Notes under the pieces: model-generated
What the model was told of the DNA's origin: nothing
The model's input: the letters and a program-made list of their open reading frames with translations, nothing else
Database searches by the model: none
Source of the DNA: Flavobacterium sp. MC2016-06
GTDB lineage: Bacteria; Bacteroidota; Bacteroidia; Flavobacteriales; Flavobacteriaceae
Assembly (NCBI RefSeq): GCF_009711165.2
Contig: NZ_WMID02000019.1
Span: 59,926-123,925, forward strand
Length of the DNA stretch: 64,000 bases
Direction: 5' to 3'
Shown here: positions 26,936 through 36,761 of the stretch, one piece after another
Numbering within the stretch: the first letter of the stretch is position 1
Layout: every line of letters starts with the position of its first letter
Position numbers and translations under genes: made by a program

Positions 26936-28465
26936 CTATTCCCACTCAATTGTTGCAGGTGGTTTTGAACTTATATCGTAAACAACACGATTCACGCCTT
27001 TTACCTTATTGATAATGTCGTTTGAAACTTTCATTAAGAAATCGTAAGGTAAATGAACCCAGTCAGCCGTCATACCGTCGGTAGATTCTACAGCTCTAAG
27101 CGCTACCACTTTTTCGTAAGTACGCTCATCACCCATCACACCAACACTATTTACAGGAAGCAAGATTGCTCCAGCCTGCCAAACTTTGTCGTATAATCCC
27201 CAAGATTTTAATCCGTCGATAAAAACAGCATCTACATCTTGTAAAATCTGAACTTTCTCTGGCGTAATATCTCCTAAAATTCTAATTGATAATCCAGGAC
27301 CTGGAAAAGGGTGTCTTCCTAATAATTCTGGATCTATGCCTAAAGTAGCACCAACTCGTCGCACTTCATCTTTAAAAAGCATTCTAAGCGGTTCTACAAT
27401 TTTTAATTTCATATAATCTGGCAATCCACCAACATTGTGGTGCGATTTAATGGTAGCCGATGGTCCTTTTACAGAAACCGACTCAATTACATCAGGATAA
27501 ATTGTTCCTTGCGCTAACCATTTTACGTCTTCGATCAAATGTGATTCATCATCAAAAACTTCTATAAATACACGTCCGATTGTTTTACGTTTCGTTTCTG
27601 GGTCACTTATTCCGGCTAATTCGCCAAGAAAACGATCTCCAGCATCTACTCCTTTTACGTTTAATCCCATTCCTTTGTATTGATCTAATACGTTTTGGAA
27701 TTCGTTTTTACGAAGTAAACCGTTATTTACGAAAATACAATATAGGTTTTTACCAATTGCTTGGTGTAATAAAACTGCTGCTACAGTAGAATCTACTCCA
27801 CCAGACAATCCTAAAACAACTTTATCATTTCCTAATTTCTCTTTTAATTCTGCCACCATTTCTTCTACGAAAGCACCTGGCGTAAAGTTTTGAGGAACTT
27901 CGGCAATTTTTACTAAAAAATTCTCCAGCATTTTTGATCCATCTGTAGAATGGAAAACTTCTGGATGATATTGAATACCATAAGTAGTTTCGCCTTCTAT
28001 TTTATAAGCGGCAAATTCTACGTCATGTGTGCTTGCTAATTTTACACCATTTTCTGGTAAAGCTTTGATACTATCGCTGTGGCTCATCCAAACTTGGCTG
28101 TTTTCTGAAATACCTTCAAAGAAAACTTCATTCTCTTTTATATAAGACAAATTAGCTCTTCCGTATTCTCTTGTGTTCGAAGCTGCAACTTCACCTCCGC
28201 TAAAATGAGATAAATACTGTGCTCCGTAACAAACTGCTAACATTGGAAGTTTGCCTCTAATTTGAGATAAATCAGGATGTGGTGCATCTTCTGCTCTAAC
28301 AGAGAATGGACTTCCTCCTAAAATTACTGCTTTGTAAGGTGATAAATCACTAGGAAAGTGATTGTAAGGAAAAATTTCGCAGAATATATTTAATTCGCGA
28401 ACTCTACGCGCAATAAGCTGAGTGTATTGCGATCCGAAATCTAAAATAAGTACGTTGTGTTGCAT
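26936..28465 (-). CDS. guaA: GMP synthase (glutamine-hydrolysing)
   Basis: 509 residues from the ATG at 28465. The amidotransferase triad is present: Cys79 in AVCYGAQ, His167 and Glu169 in QYHPEV. The ATP-pyrophosphatase loop SGGVDS is at 221-226. The C-terminus ends with the family's conserved KPPATIEWE. The enzyme converts XMP, ATP and glutamine to GMP in purine synthesis. A TTG two codons upstream is in frame, but it is inside the -7 box, so the ATG is preferred. The transcript would be leaderless or nearly so. The gene is monocistronic, closed by its own terminator. Confidence 0.97.
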   Translation of the reverse strand: MQHNVLILDFGSQYTQLIARRVRELNIFCEIFPYNHFPSDLSPYKAVILGGSPFSVRAEDAPHPDLSQIRGKLPMLAVCYGAQYLSHFSGGEVAASNTREYGRANLSYIKENEVFFEGISENSQVWMSHSDSIKALPENGVKLASTHDVEFAAYKIEGETTYGIQYHPEVFHSTDGSKMLENFLVKIAEVPQNFTPGAFVEEMVAELKEKLGNDKVVLGLSGGVDSTVAAVLLHQAIGKNLYCIFVNNGLLRKNEFQNVLDQYKGMGLNVKGVDAGDRFLGELAGISDPETKRKTIGRVFIEVFDDESHLIEDVKWLAQGTIYPDVIESVSVKGPSATIKSHHNVGGLPDYMKLKIVEPLRMLFKDEVRRVGATLGIDPELLGRHPFPGPGLSIRILGDITPEKVQILQDVDAVFIDGLKSWGLYDKVWQAGAILLPVNSVGVMGDERTYEKVVALRAVESTDGMTADWVHLPYDFLMKVSNDIINKVKGVNRVVYDISSKPPATIEWE

Positions 28466-28468
28466 GCG

Positions 28469-28476
28469 CAAAAATA
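28469..28476 (-). promoter_or_regulatory. -7 box of guaA
   Basis: TATTTTTG on the minus strand matches TAnnTTTG and ends 3 nt before the ATG at 28465. No clear upstream TTG was found, so this is a moderate call. Confidence 0.45.
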
Positions 28477-28667
28477 CTTTTTATATTCGAAATTGAAAAA
28501 TTGATTTTTGATTTTTTTTTGTTTTTGGCCGCTAAGGCACTAAGTTGCTCATTTTCTTAGAATTTATGCCATTTAAACGTACAAAAACTGATCTGTTTAG
28601 AAACTATATCTGTTTATATAAAACCAAAGCAGCTGCTCTTACGTAAGTAACGAAAACCCTTGTAAAC

Positions 28668-29195
28668 ATGAAATCAAAACTAATTGTCCTTTGTCTTTTT
28701 TTAGCTTTATCGGTAAGTTCTTGTAGTACTGTTGATGATTTATTAAGTTTCAACATTTCTAATCAAACTTCTATCACCATTAAAAGCAATTTACCTATCA
28801 ATCTGCCTTCAGAAGTTGCTACTCCTGATGTAACTACAAATTCTTCGACTGAATTTAAAAACAACAAAACAAAAGCAAGTTTGGTAAAAGATGTTAAACT
28901 AAGATCACTTACTTTAACTATTGACGGCCCTGAAGGAAAAACATTTACATTTTTAAAGTCTGTTCATTTATACATTTCGACTACAGATTCTGACGAAATA
29001 GAATTGGCGTATCAAGACAACATAAATTCGTCTATGAATACAATGGATTTAATTTGTACCGATAAAAGATTAGATCAATATATAAAAGCAGACAGCTATA
29101 AAATTAGAACTCAAGTTACCTTAAAAGAAACTTTAACTCAAGATGTAACCGTAAAAGCAGCAATGAAGTTTAGAGTTACGGCAGATCCATTTTAG
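28668..29195 (+). CDS. Hypothetical lipoprotein
   Basis: 175 residues. A clear lipoprotein signal ends at Cys19 (SVSSCSTVDD). The mature part is predicted beta-rich, with alternating hydrophobic stretches (LRSLTLTIDG, KSVHLYISTT, KIRTQVTLKE) and no cysteine pairs. I do not recognise a named family. It stands alone between guaA (divergent) and a terminator at 29233, so it is probably a single-gene unit. Confidence 0.75.
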   Translation: MKSKLIVLCLFLALSVSSCSTVDDLLSFNISNQTSITIKSNLPINLPSEVATPDVTTNSSTEFKNNKTKASLVKDVKLRSLTLTIDGPEGKTFTFLKSVHLYISTTDSDEIELAYQDNINSSMNTMDLICTDKRLDQYIKADSYKIRTQVTLKETLTQDVTVKAAMKFRVTADPF

Positions 29196-29232
29196 GAGAA
29201 AAGATTTATAGCTATTAAAGATTCAGAAAAAC

Positions 29233-29284
29233 AAAAGTTCAAAGGTTATAAAGTATAAAAACTTTTTCCTTTGAACTTTTTTTG
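29233..29284 (+). terminator. Terminator after the hypothetical lipoprotein gene
   Basis: AAAAGTTCAAAGG (29233-29245) pairs with CCTTTGAACTTTT (29268-29280), followed by a T run. Confidence 0.85.
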
Positions 29285-29355
29285 TTTTAAACCTGATAAT
29301 TTCAATACATTTAGAAAATATATAGAAAGTATAATTACTGATCAATCAATAAAAC

Positions 29356-29808
29356 GTGAGAATAATTTTAAATATAATACTGCATCTTATTATCCTTTTT
29401 ATTGTTGCTGTATTTCCTATTGTAGTTTATACCGTAATGTCTGATCATGATTGTAATGATTTTGCATTTATTGGCGGCGGATCATATTTTATTTATGCTT
29501 TTTATCTTGTTCTTAAAATAAAAAATCACCGTGCAAAAACTATTCTTTTAGGAGTTTTGTACTCTTTATTATCTCTTTGTATTGGGATGCTTTTTACCAG
29601 TACAAATGAATTTGCCATTATTATAACAGTAATAATGAACTTAGCGTTTCAGGCTTTTTTATTAATTAAAAATCCAAGATCAACAAATCAAACGGTATGG
29701 AAATCTTATTTAATTAATTTTATAATCACTATACTGTTTTCTATTTTTTTCACTTTTCTTTGGTTTATTTCTATGGCCTCAGCTGGATTGCCTTCTAATC
29801 ATTATTAA
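29356..29808 (+). CDS. Small hypothetical membrane protein
   Basis: 150 residues from a GTG start; no nearby in-frame ATG precedes the first membrane span. About four to five hydrophobic segments are visible (residues about 3-27, 37-52, 61-80, 88-103, 120-140), so it is an integral inner-membrane protein. I do not recognise the family. It is a lone gene with no clear promoter box, and the GTG start is the weakest part of the call. Confidence 0.6.
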   Translation: MRIILNIILHLIILFIVAVFPIVVYTVMSDHDCNDFAFIGGGSYFIYAFYLVLKIKNHRAKTILLGVLYSLLSLCIGMLFTSTNEFAIIITVIMNLAFQAFLLIKNPRSTNQTVWKSYLINFIITILFSIFFTFLWFISMASAGLPSNHY

Positions 29809-30144
29809 GTTTTTGCAGCCAAAATCAATTTTGAAGTACATTTTGTAATTATTTCTTTGTGTTATAATAAAGGAATAAAGCTTTCCTTTTTACTGCCTCT
29901 GTAGCTTTTTGATGAATCGAAAATCAAAATACACATACCCAGACTCCACTACATTTTTGTTATATTTAACATAGGCCAGACTTCTTTACGAATTTAATTC
30001 ACTAAATTTAAATAACCAATAAGTATATTTAAATTTAATGTGTGAGAACCTTTATTTATAAATAAACAATTTTCTAAAAAACTAAACTAACATCTAACAA
30101 AACCAATATTATACCCTTAAATTATTAATTTTAAAATATAATCC
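29809..30144. other. Intergenic region upstream of poxB
   Basis: 336 bp, AT-rich. No coding frame, exact TAnnTTTG box or strong palindrome was found, although the poxB promoter must lie here or further upstream. Confidence 0.5.
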
Positions 30145-31881
30145 ATGAGTAAAATAGTTGCTGAACAATTAGTTGAAATGTTAGTTGAAGCTGGGGTAAA
30201 ACGAGTATATGCGGTTACCGGTGATAGTTTAAATTATTTTAATGATGCAGTACGCAGAAATGGCAAGATAAAATGGATTCATGTGCGCCATGAAGAAGTT
30301 GGTGCTTATGCTGCTGCTGCCGAAGCCGAATTAGACGGTTTTGCTGTCTGTGCAGGAAGCTGCGGTCCTGGACATGTTCATTTAATTAATGGATTATATG
30401 ATGCTCATCGTTCGCATGTTCCTTTATTAGCCATTGCTTCTACCATTAATACCAGCGAAATGGGAATGGATTATTTTCAAGAAACAAATACAATTAAACT
30501 TTTTGACGATTGCAGTTGTTATAATCAAATGATTATGACTGCAGAGCAAGCGCCTCGAATTATACAAACTGCCATACAACATGCTTTAGGAAGAAAAGGT
30601 GTTGCCGTTATTGGTTTACCTGGTGATGTTTCTGAATTGGAAGCTGTTGAAAGTAATATCTCTACGCAATATTTTCATTGTAATCCTATTATTAGACCAT
30701 CAGATCTGGAATTACAGCAATTAGCGAAAGTGATCAATGAGAGTACCAAAATAACTTTGTTTTGTGGTATTGGAGCCGAAAAAGCACATGATCAAGTTGT
30801 ACAATTATCACAGCATATTAAAGCACCTGTAGGATATTCATTCCGCGGAAAAATGAGCATACAGCCCAATAATCCCAACGAAATAGGAATGACAGGTTTA
30901 CTCGGTCAGCCTTCTGCTTATCACAGCATGCACGAGTCACATCTTGTATTATTGTTAGGAACTGATTTCCCGTACGATAAATTCATGCCTGCAAATAATA
31001 AAATCATCCAAATAGACACCAGCTCTGAGCGTTTAGGAAGAAGAGCCAATCTGCACATGGGTTTATGCGGAAATGTAGCAGACACTATAGAAGCTTTACT
31101 TCCATTATTAGAATCAAAAACGGATGATAGTTTTTTGCAAGCACAGCTTAAATTATACAGCAGTGTAAAAGAAAACATGGATACTTACATCAATGATAAC
31201 GGAGGAGAAGATACTATTCAGCCAGAATATGTCGCTCATATTATTGATAAATTGGCCAATCATAATGCCATTTTTACTGTAGATACTGGAATGACCTGTG
31301 TTTGGGGAGCGCGTTTTATTAAAGGTACTGGAGAACGCAAAATGTTGGGATCTTTTAATCATGGCTCTATGGCAAATGCAATGCCAATGGCAATTGGAGC
31401 CGCTTTAGCACATCCCGAGAAACAAGTTATTGCAATGTGTGGTGATGGCGGTTTATCGATGCTGCTGGGTGATTTAGCCACCATAAATCAATACAAAATA
31501 CCCGTTAAAATTATTGTTTTTAATAATCGTGCATTAGGTATGGTAAAATTAGAAATGGAAGTTAACGGTCTGCCGGATAATGAAACCGATATGGTTAATC
31601 CAGACTTTGGTTTGATTGCTCAAGCAATGGGATTTGAAGGAATAAATGTTCATAAACCAGAAGAAGTTGAAGACGCTATTAAAAAAGCTTTTCTACAGGA
31701 TGGACCAGTTTTACTCAATATTTTTACTAATCCTAATGCACTCGCAATGCCTCCAAAGGTAGAATGGGCACAAGTGGTTGGTATGGCAAAATCTATGACC
31801 CGATTAATGCTTGGCGGTAAAATGGAAGAAGTTTTAGACACCATAAAATCCAATTATAAACATCTAAAAGAAGGTATATAA
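30145..31881 (+). CDS. poxB: Pyruvate oxidase / pyruvate dehydrogenase (quinone), PoxB-type
   Basis: 578 residues, close to Escherichia coli PoxB. The thiamine-diphosphate enzyme layout is complete: an N-terminal Pyr domain with the catalytic Glu in HVRHEEVGAYAAAAEAEL, a middle FAD/nucleotide domain, and a C-terminal PP domain with GDGGLS (433-438) and the downstream NN of VFNNRALGMVK. It converts pyruvate to acetate and CO2 and feeds electrons to quinone at the membrane. The tail is short and amphipathic, as expected for lipid activation. It is monocistronic, followed by a family A palindrome. Confidence 0.88.
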   Translation: MSKIVAEQLVEMLVEAGVKRVYAVTGDSLNYFNDAVRRNGKIKWIHVRHEEVGAYAAAAEAELDGFAVCAGSCGPGHVHLINGLYDAHRSHVPLLAIASTINTSEMGMDYFQETNTIKLFDDCSCYNQMIMTAEQAPRIIQTAIQHALGRKGVAVIGLPGDVSELEAVESNISTQYFHCNPIIRPSDLELQQLAKVINESTKITLFCGIGAEKAHDQVVQLSQHIKAPVGYSFRGKMSIQPNNPNEIGMTGLLGQPSAYHSMHESHLVLLLGTDFPYDKFMPANNKIIQIDTSSERLGRRANLHMGLCGNVADTIEALLPLLESKTDDSFLQAQLKLYSSVKENMDTYINDNGGEDTIQPEYVAHIIDKLANHNAIFTVDTGMTCVWGARFIKGTGERKMLGSFNHGSMANAMPMAIGAALAHPEKQVIAMCGDGGLSMLLGDLATINQYKIPVKIIVFNNRALGMVKLEMEVNGLPDNETDMVNPDFGLIAQAMGFEGINVHKPEEVEDAIKKAFLQDGPVLLNIFTNPNALAMPPKVEWAQVVGMAKSMTRLMLGGKMEEVLDTIKSNYKHLKEGI

Positions 31882-31890
31882 TCATTATAG

Positions 31891-32032
31891 TCCGATTAAA
31901 AAAATCCGCGTAAATCTGTGTCTTCGCGATAGCGAATCAGTTTCATCCGTGTTCGATATGCAGCATTTGAATTAGTACACAGATAAAAACAGATTTACTT
32001 CGTAAAGACGCTGATAAAAACGGATTTTTTTA
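31891..32032. repeat. Long inverted repeat, family A copy 2
   Basis: Flanking AAAAAAATCCG and CGGATTTTTTT arms surround a roughly 90-nt core nearly identical to 3131-3220, including the words CTTCGCGATAGCGAATCAG and GATTTACTTCGTAAAGACG. It lies between poxB and the MFS gene on the same strand and may terminate poxB. Confidence 0.88.
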
Positions 32033-32144
32033 GAATCATTCGAAAACCCATTGTAAATGACTGTTAACATATTCTAAGAAAAGTTTTATCGGACATCACT
32101 GGTTTATAATATTGTATTTTCATTTTTTTTAAGAATATTAAGTC

Positions 32145-33410
32145 ATGGATATAAACAATAAGTCATATACCAAATACTACATCATTGCATGGGTATTTGG
32201 TTTACTATTTTATTTTTTGGATTACGTAGTACGTTCTGCCCCAGCTGTAATGCTCCCGCAGCTATCTCAGAATTTTTCTGTAAATGAAATCAGATTAGTT
32301 ACTATCATCGGCACCTATTATTACACTTATTCGACCTGTAGTTTAATTGCCGGAATTGCTCTGGATCGTTTTGGAGCAAAATATTCACTCTTTGCTGGAG
32401 CTCTTATTTTAGGAATTGGCTGTTTGTTGTTTATGATTTCCAGTCAGTTTACTGGAGTCGTTGGACGTTTGTTTCAAGGTGCAGGATGTGCTTTTGCATT
32501 TCCTGGCTGTGTATATCTCGCCAGTAAAGGATTTTCGGCAAAATCCCTCGCAACGGCAATTGGATTTACGCAATGTCTCGGAATGCTTGGAGGTTCGGCT
32601 GGACAATTTATTGTAGGTCCTTGGATTGAAGAAGGAATGAATATTACTAATTTTTGGTTATGGATTGGAATTTTTACAACTCTTGTTGCCTTTGGTCTTT
32701 GGTTTATAATTCCTGCCAATAAAATTGAGAAAAACACAGAAACCAACAATCAGAAAATCGGTTTACTAACTCCTTATAAAATTGTTTTCAGTAATCCGCA
32801 ATCATGGTTATGCGGGATTATTTCGGGATTATTATTTGCGCCAACCACAATATTTGCAATGACATGGGCAGTTGATTTTTTTGAGAAAGACCGTGCATTA
32901 GACTTTCATACTGCAGCAATTGCGAGTGCAATGGTTGCTTTTGGCTGGGCATTTGGCTGTCCTTTATTAGGATATATTACAGACAAAATAGGGAAACGAA
33001 AACCCGTTTTAGTTCTGGGCGCTTTAATTATGATTTTGAGTATAATACAGCTATTATTTTTCCCAAATATACTTCCTCTTAAAATTACTATGTTTTTATT
33101 GGGTGTAGCCTCTGGAGCTGCCATGATTCCCTATTCTATCATTAAAGAAGCCAATCCAGATAATGTAAAAGGAAGTGCTACAGGAGCTATTAATTTTATA
33201 ACTTTTGGAGTTACTACTATTTTAAGTCCGATATTCAGTCGTTTGTTCGGACAAACACTTGAAAATACTACAGATAAAGCACTGCATTTTCAACAAGCGG
33301 GTTTGTTTTGGATTATCGGAATTACGATCGCCATTTTAATAAGCTTTCTATTAAAAGAAACTGGCGAAGGAAAAGTAACTTATACAGACAAACTTGTCAC
33401 TAAAAGCTAA
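32145..33410 (+). CDS. MFS transporter
   Basis: 421 residues with about 12 hydrophobic spans. The first half has the MFS loop motif in the form GIALDRFGAKYSL, and the second half has the matching loop GYITDKIGKRKPV. It is an inner-membrane secondary transporter, of the general ACS/metabolite type by appearance, but the substrate cannot be told. It stands alone between a family A repeat and a convergent gene. A link with poxB (for example acetate or organic acid transport) is only a neighbour-based guess. Confidence 0.88.
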   Translation: MDINNKSYTKYYIIAWVFGLLFYFLDYVVRSAPAVMLPQLSQNFSVNEIRLVTIIGTYYYTYSTCSLIAGIALDRFGAKYSLFAGALILGIGCLLFMISSQFTGVVGRLFQGAGCAFAFPGCVYLASKGFSAKSLATAIGFTQCLGMLGGSAGQFIVGPWIEEGMNITNFWLWIGIFTTLVAFGLWFIIPANKIEKNTETNNQKIGLLTPYKIVFSNPQSWLCGIISGLLFAPTTIFAMTWAVDFFEKDRALDFHTAAIASAMVAFGWAFGCPLLGYITDKIGKRKPVLVLGALIMILSIIQLLFFPNILPLKITMFLLGVASGAAMIPYSIIKEANPDNVKGSATGAINFITFGVTTILSPIFSRLFGQTLENTTDKALHFQQAGLFWIIGITIAILISFLLKETGEGKVTYTDKLVTKS

Positions 33411-33460
33411 GTAAAAATAAAGTCATTAAAGTATAACTAGGACTGGAAAACTGGTTCTAG

Positions 33461-34174
33461 TTATTCTTTGGTAACTACAATAGAAGCTTTAAAACCTGCA
33501 GCAAGATTGTCCCAATAATCATTGGTAACCAGGTTGCCTTTATCGTCGTATACTCTAATTTCGGCAGTATTTCCTCCTAAAGAACCTATATTTAAGGCTT
33601 CGAAATCCAGTTTATTAAATCCGTCAACAAGATTAATCTTTACATCTTGAAAACTTCCATCTAATAATAACTGCTGTCTAATGACTTGATCGTTGGACGA
33701 GACTTTGACTAAATCACCATCTATGGCGCCAAAATCACGGAATTTTACAATAAAGTATTGCGATTTGGTTTTAAAATCTCCCAAAGAAATATTTCTCTTC
33801 ACCAAGGTACCGCGACCTTCTTTTAAGCCGGCATCTTTTAGTGCTTTATCCAGATCTTTTTCCATTTTATCTACATAACGATCACCAGGATTAGCAAAAT
33901 CAGTTTCTGTAGACATGGTAAATTTGCTTTTTTCTTGACCAATCTGAAATTTAGATTTTGGCGTAATGCTCGTATTATCAAAAACGTTTGGCGTTTTGAT
34001 ACTCGGCATATCCATATTATCTGCCTGAGGATCTTTTATCTCTGGAATTGGAGTTTTTTTAGGTTTTGCACCAAATTTTGGAGCCGGAATGGGCTTATAT
34101 TTAGTACCAAACTCTGTTTGAGCCGATACCATTACAGTAGTAAAAAATAATATGAAAAATAAAATATGCTTCAT
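33461..34174 (-). CDS. Secreted hypothetical protein
   Basis: 237 residues from the ATG at 34174, which begins a clean signal peptide (MKHILFFILFFTTVMVSAQ). A longer frame to 34234 adds 20 residues without any signal character and is rejected. The mature N-terminus is proline- and lysine-rich (KYKPIPAPKFGAKPKKTPIP). The C-terminal half looks like a small beta-sandwich (FEALNIGSLGGNTAEIRVYD). I do not recognise a family. It is probably periplasmic and monocistronic, convergent with the MFS gene. Confidence 0.75.
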   Translation of the reverse strand: MKHILFFILFFTTVMVSAQTEFGTKYKPIPAPKFGAKPKKTPIPEIKDPQADNMDMPSIKTPNVFDNTSITPKSKFQIGQEKSKFTMSTETDFANPGDRYVDKMEKDLDKALKDAGLKEGRGTLVKRNISLGDFKTKSQYFIVKFRDFGAIDGDLVKVSSNDQVIRQQLLLDGSFQDVKINLVDGFNKLDFEALNIGSLGGNTAEIRVYDDKGNLVTNDYWDNLAAGFKASIVVTKE

Positions 34175-34646
34175 TGAATATGTATTATCGAATGGGCTCT
34201 TATAATTTTTATAAAACCAATAGTATAGCATCACAAAAATAGTATTATTTAATTACGCGCTGCAACTTTAAGAGTATTATAACAATATATTAGGCTAATT
34301 TTTGGAATCAAAAAACCTGCCAAAAAACTTCTTTAAAGCAAAACAAAAGACTTTTAAAAGCAATAATTTAAAGTTAGTACTAATTTATTTAATCTTAAAA
34401 CTATCTTCATCATTTTGATAATTAACAACTTATTCCTAACTTCAATATTTTTATATCAAACATTTTTTAATACATCAAAACATAGATTTTCTATTCTAAA
34501 AAGTAACTTTAAGAAAACACTGTTTTTACACCTAACTTAGGTTATTTTAAAGAAAATGAAACGCCTTTTTAAGTTTTAAAACTATGTTGGTATGTGTTAA
34601 ATATAAAATACATCATTACTATTTACCATTTATAACAACTCAAAAA
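34175..34646. other. AT-rich intergenic region between divergent genes
   Basis: About 470 bp between the secreted hypothetical and cbpA. It must hold both promoters, but no exact TAnnTTTG box or operator-like palindrome stands out. An in-frame extension of cbpA to 34584 is of low coding quality. Confidence 0.5.
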
Positions 34647-35570
34647 ATGGATTATATCGATTATTATAAAGCATTAGACGTTACAAAATCAGCCACGGAA
34701 GCCGATATCAAAAAAGCATATCGAAAAGCAGCACGAAAATATCATCCCGATTTAAATCCGAATGATAAAGAAGCCGAGAAAAAATTTAAAGAAATAAACG
34801 AAGCCAACGAGGTTTTGAGTAATCCTGAAAATCGTAAAAAATACGATAAATATGGAAAAGACTGGAAACACGCTGATGAATTTGAAAAAGCGGGCTATGA
34901 TCCAAATCAGCAGCAGCAACAGCGAACTCGTCAACAAAGCAGTCAAGGTTATACTGATTTTTCTGGTGGCGATTTCTCTGGAAATGATTTTTCGGATTTC
35001 TTTAATTCAATGTATGGTGATTCTGCAAGAAGTTCTAGAAACCAGTCTAAATATAGAGGACAAGATTTTAATGCTGAATTAGATTTGGATTTGGCATCGG
35101 CTTATACAACTCATAAACAAAATCTAACTGTAAACGGAAAAAACATCCGAATTACAATTCCTGCGGGCGTAGAAAACGGACAGGTTATAAAAATTCCTGG
35201 ACATGGTGGCGCTGGCGTAAATGGCGGGCCGAATGGAGATTTATATATCACATTTAGAATTGAAAATTCTTCCGATTTTAAACGTGAAGGCAATAATTTG
35301 TATGCCGATGTGCCGCTTGATTTATATACGGCAGTTTTGGGTGGAGAAACTTATGTAAATACTTTTGATGGAAAAGTAAAAATTAAAGTACAGCCTGAAA
35401 CGCAGACAGGTACAAAAGTAAAACTAAAAGGAAAAGGATTTCCTGTATATAAAAAAGAAAATCAATTTGGGGATTTGTACATTACGTATACTTTAAAAGT
35501 CCCAACGAAATTATCCGATAAAGAAAAAGAATTGTTTGAAGAATTAGCTAAAATTAGAAATCATGAGTAA
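34647..35570 (+). CDS. cbpA: CbpA-like DnaJ-class co-chaperone
   Basis: 307 residues from the ATG at 34647, which begins directly with the J domain (MDYIDYYKALDV); a 21-residue upstream extension in the same frame is not conserved-looking and is excluded. The HPD motif is at 33-35. A Gln/Gly/Ser/Phe-rich linker (about 85-130) leads to the DnaJ C-terminal substrate-binding domains; no zinc-finger cysteines are present, which separates CbpA from DnaJ. It stimulates DnaK ATPase and binds unfolded clients in the cytoplasm. It overlaps the cbpM gene by 8 bp, so the two are coupled. Confidence 0.9.
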   Translation: MDYIDYYKALDVTKSATEADIKKAYRKAARKYHPDLNPNDKEAEKKFKEINEANEVLSNPENRKKYDKYGKDWKHADEFEKAGYDPNQQQQQRTRQQSSQGYTDFSGGDFSGNDFSDFFNSMYGDSARSSRNQSKYRGQDFNAELDLDLASAYTTHKQNLTVNGKNIRITIPAGVENGQVIKIPGHGGAGVNGGPNGDLYITFRIENSSDFKREGNNLYADVPLDLYTAVLGGETYVNTFDGKVKIKVQPETQTGTKVKLKGKGFPVYKKENQFGDLYITYTLKVPTKLSDKEKELFEELAKIRNHE

Positions 35571-35868
35571 TAAAAATTTAATTCAAATAAGACAATTTTG
35601 TTTGTATCACGAAATTGAAAATACTTTTATAACAGAGCTTCATAATTTCGGTTTGATCAAAATTATTATTGAGGAAGAAGATGAATATCTAGAACCAGAA
35701 CAACTGCCTGCGGTAGAAAAAATGATTCGCCTGCATTATGATCTTAAAATTAACTTGGAAGGAATTGATGCCATTGCTCATTTATTAAATAAAATCGAAG
35801 TTTTACAGCAAAATTTAACGGCTTCTCAAAACAAATTACGCCTTTACGAAGAAAATACAGCAGAGTAA
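35563..35868 (+). CDS. cbpM: Chaperone modulatory protein CbpM-like
   Basis: 101 residues. It matches CbpM by size, by the MerR-like helix-turn-helix character (FCLYHEIENTFITELHNFGLI) and by its position overlapping the end of cbpA. CbpM binds the J domain of CbpA and blocks its stimulation of DnaK. The C-terminal half is a likely coiled coil (LLNKIEVLQQNLTASQNKLR). The overlap suggests a fixed ratio of inhibitor to co-chaperone. Confidence 0.85.
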   Translation: MSNKNLIQIRQFCLYHEIENTFITELHNFGLIKIIIEEEDEYLEPEQLPAVEKMIRLHYDLKINLEGIDAIAHLLNKIEVLQQNLTASQNKLRLYEENTAE

Positions 35869-35883
35869 CTAGTCTTAAAAATA

Positions 35884-36035
35884 GAACACGGATAAAACAG
35901 ATTTGATTTCGCAAAAACGATGATAAAAACAGATTTCATTTTAATAAACTGAAGTGATTTCATAAATACTTCCCAGAAAAACCCGCTTTAATCCGTGTTT
36001 TCGCATGGCGAATCTGTACAATCAGCGTTAAAAAT
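35884..36035. repeat. Degenerate family A repeat, copy 3
   Basis: AACACGGATAAAACAGATTT and, about 100 nt later, AATCCGTGTTTTCGCATGGC recall parts of copies 1 and 2 in rearranged order. The rest of the 356-bp gap before ridA holds nothing I recognise. Confidence 0.6.
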
Positions 36036-36224
36036 CAGCAGCAGAAAAAGAAATTTTTCTATGCAGAAAAGCAATTATAAAATATCACAAAAAAGAATTA
36101 TTTTTAGTATGATTTCAAGTAAAATTCATCTCTTTTGAGCAACATATTTTATAAATTGCAACGTAATTAATTAACCCGAATTTGTTTTTAAAACTTCACA
36201 AAACAAATCCACAAAACATAAAAA

Positions 36225-36608
36225 ATGAAAAGAGAAAACATCTTAACAGGATCACCGTGGGAAGACAAAATGGGATATTGCCGCGCTGTAAGAATTGGTA
36301 ATATTATTGAAGTTTCTGGAACTGTAGCTATAGTTGACGGTGAAAAAGTTAAAGCTGATGACGCTTATGCTCAAACTTATAATATTCTAGAACGTGTTGA
36401 AAAAGTATTAGAAGATTTAAACGTTGGAATGAAAGATGTAATTAGAACTCGTATTTTTACTACTGATATTACTTCTTTTGAAGAAGTTGCCAGAGCGCAT
36501 TCTTCTTTTTTTAAAGATGTAAAACCTACAACTGGTTTTTATGAAATAAGTAAACTGGTTGCTCCTGAATATTTAGTTGAAATTGAATTTACAGCTGTAG
36601 TATTGTAA
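36225..36608 (+). CDS. ridA: RidA family protein (YjgF/YER057c/UK114)
   Basis: 127 residues, the family length. The conserved arginine that binds the imine/enamine carboxylate is in DVIRTRIFTTDI (about residue 87), and the C-terminal LVEIEFTAVV matches. RidA hydrolyses reactive enamine/imine intermediates from PLP enzymes to 2-oxoacids and ammonia in the cytoplasm. The N-terminal GSPWEDKMGYCRAVRIGN form is seen in a Rid subgroup other than archetypal RidA, so the exact subgroup is open. It is a lone gene followed by a family C repeat. Confidence 0.88.
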   Translation: MKRENILTGSPWEDKMGYCRAVRIGNIIEVSGTVAIVDGEKVKADDAYAQTYNILERVEKVLEDLNVGMKDVIRTRIFTTDITSFEEVARAHSSFFKDVKPTTGFYEISKLVAPEYLVEIEFTAVVL

Positions 36609-36612
36609 TATT

Positions 36613-36744
36613 TTTTGCCACGAATTTCACTAATTTTCACTAATTATTTTGCCACAGATTAGAGGATTTTAAAAGATTTCTTTTTATTTTCTTTACTTAA
36701 AAACATTGCTAATTCGTGAAAATTTGTGAAATTCGTGGCAAAAC
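36613..36744. repeat. Inverted repeat of the GCCACGAATT family (family C copy 2)
   Basis: Arms at about 36613-36645 and 36708-36744 pair with a few mismatches (TTTTGCCACGAATTTCAC against GTGAAATTCGTGGCAAAA). The element ends 18 bp before the CLC gene ATG at 36762, so in-frame codons upstream of that ATG are repeat sequence and not part of the gene. Confidence 0.88.
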
Positions 36745-36761
36745 CTTTTTTTAAATTATTA

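Noticed and set aside
34175..34234. Upstream extension of the secreted hypothetical
   Set aside because: The internal ATG at 34174 begins a clean signal peptide; the extension would bury it.
34584..34646. Upstream start for cbpA
   Set aside because: The extra 21 residues have no family character; J domains of this type begin at the ATG at 34647.
36726..36761. Upstream in-frame start for the CLC gene (MKFVAKPFFKLL)
   Set aside because: These codons come mostly from the arm of a family C repeat; the ATG at 36762 begins the family-like sequence.
36609..36761. Fluoride riboswitch before the CLC-F-type gene
   Set aside because: The conserved crcB-motif segments were not seen; the space is taken by a repeat.
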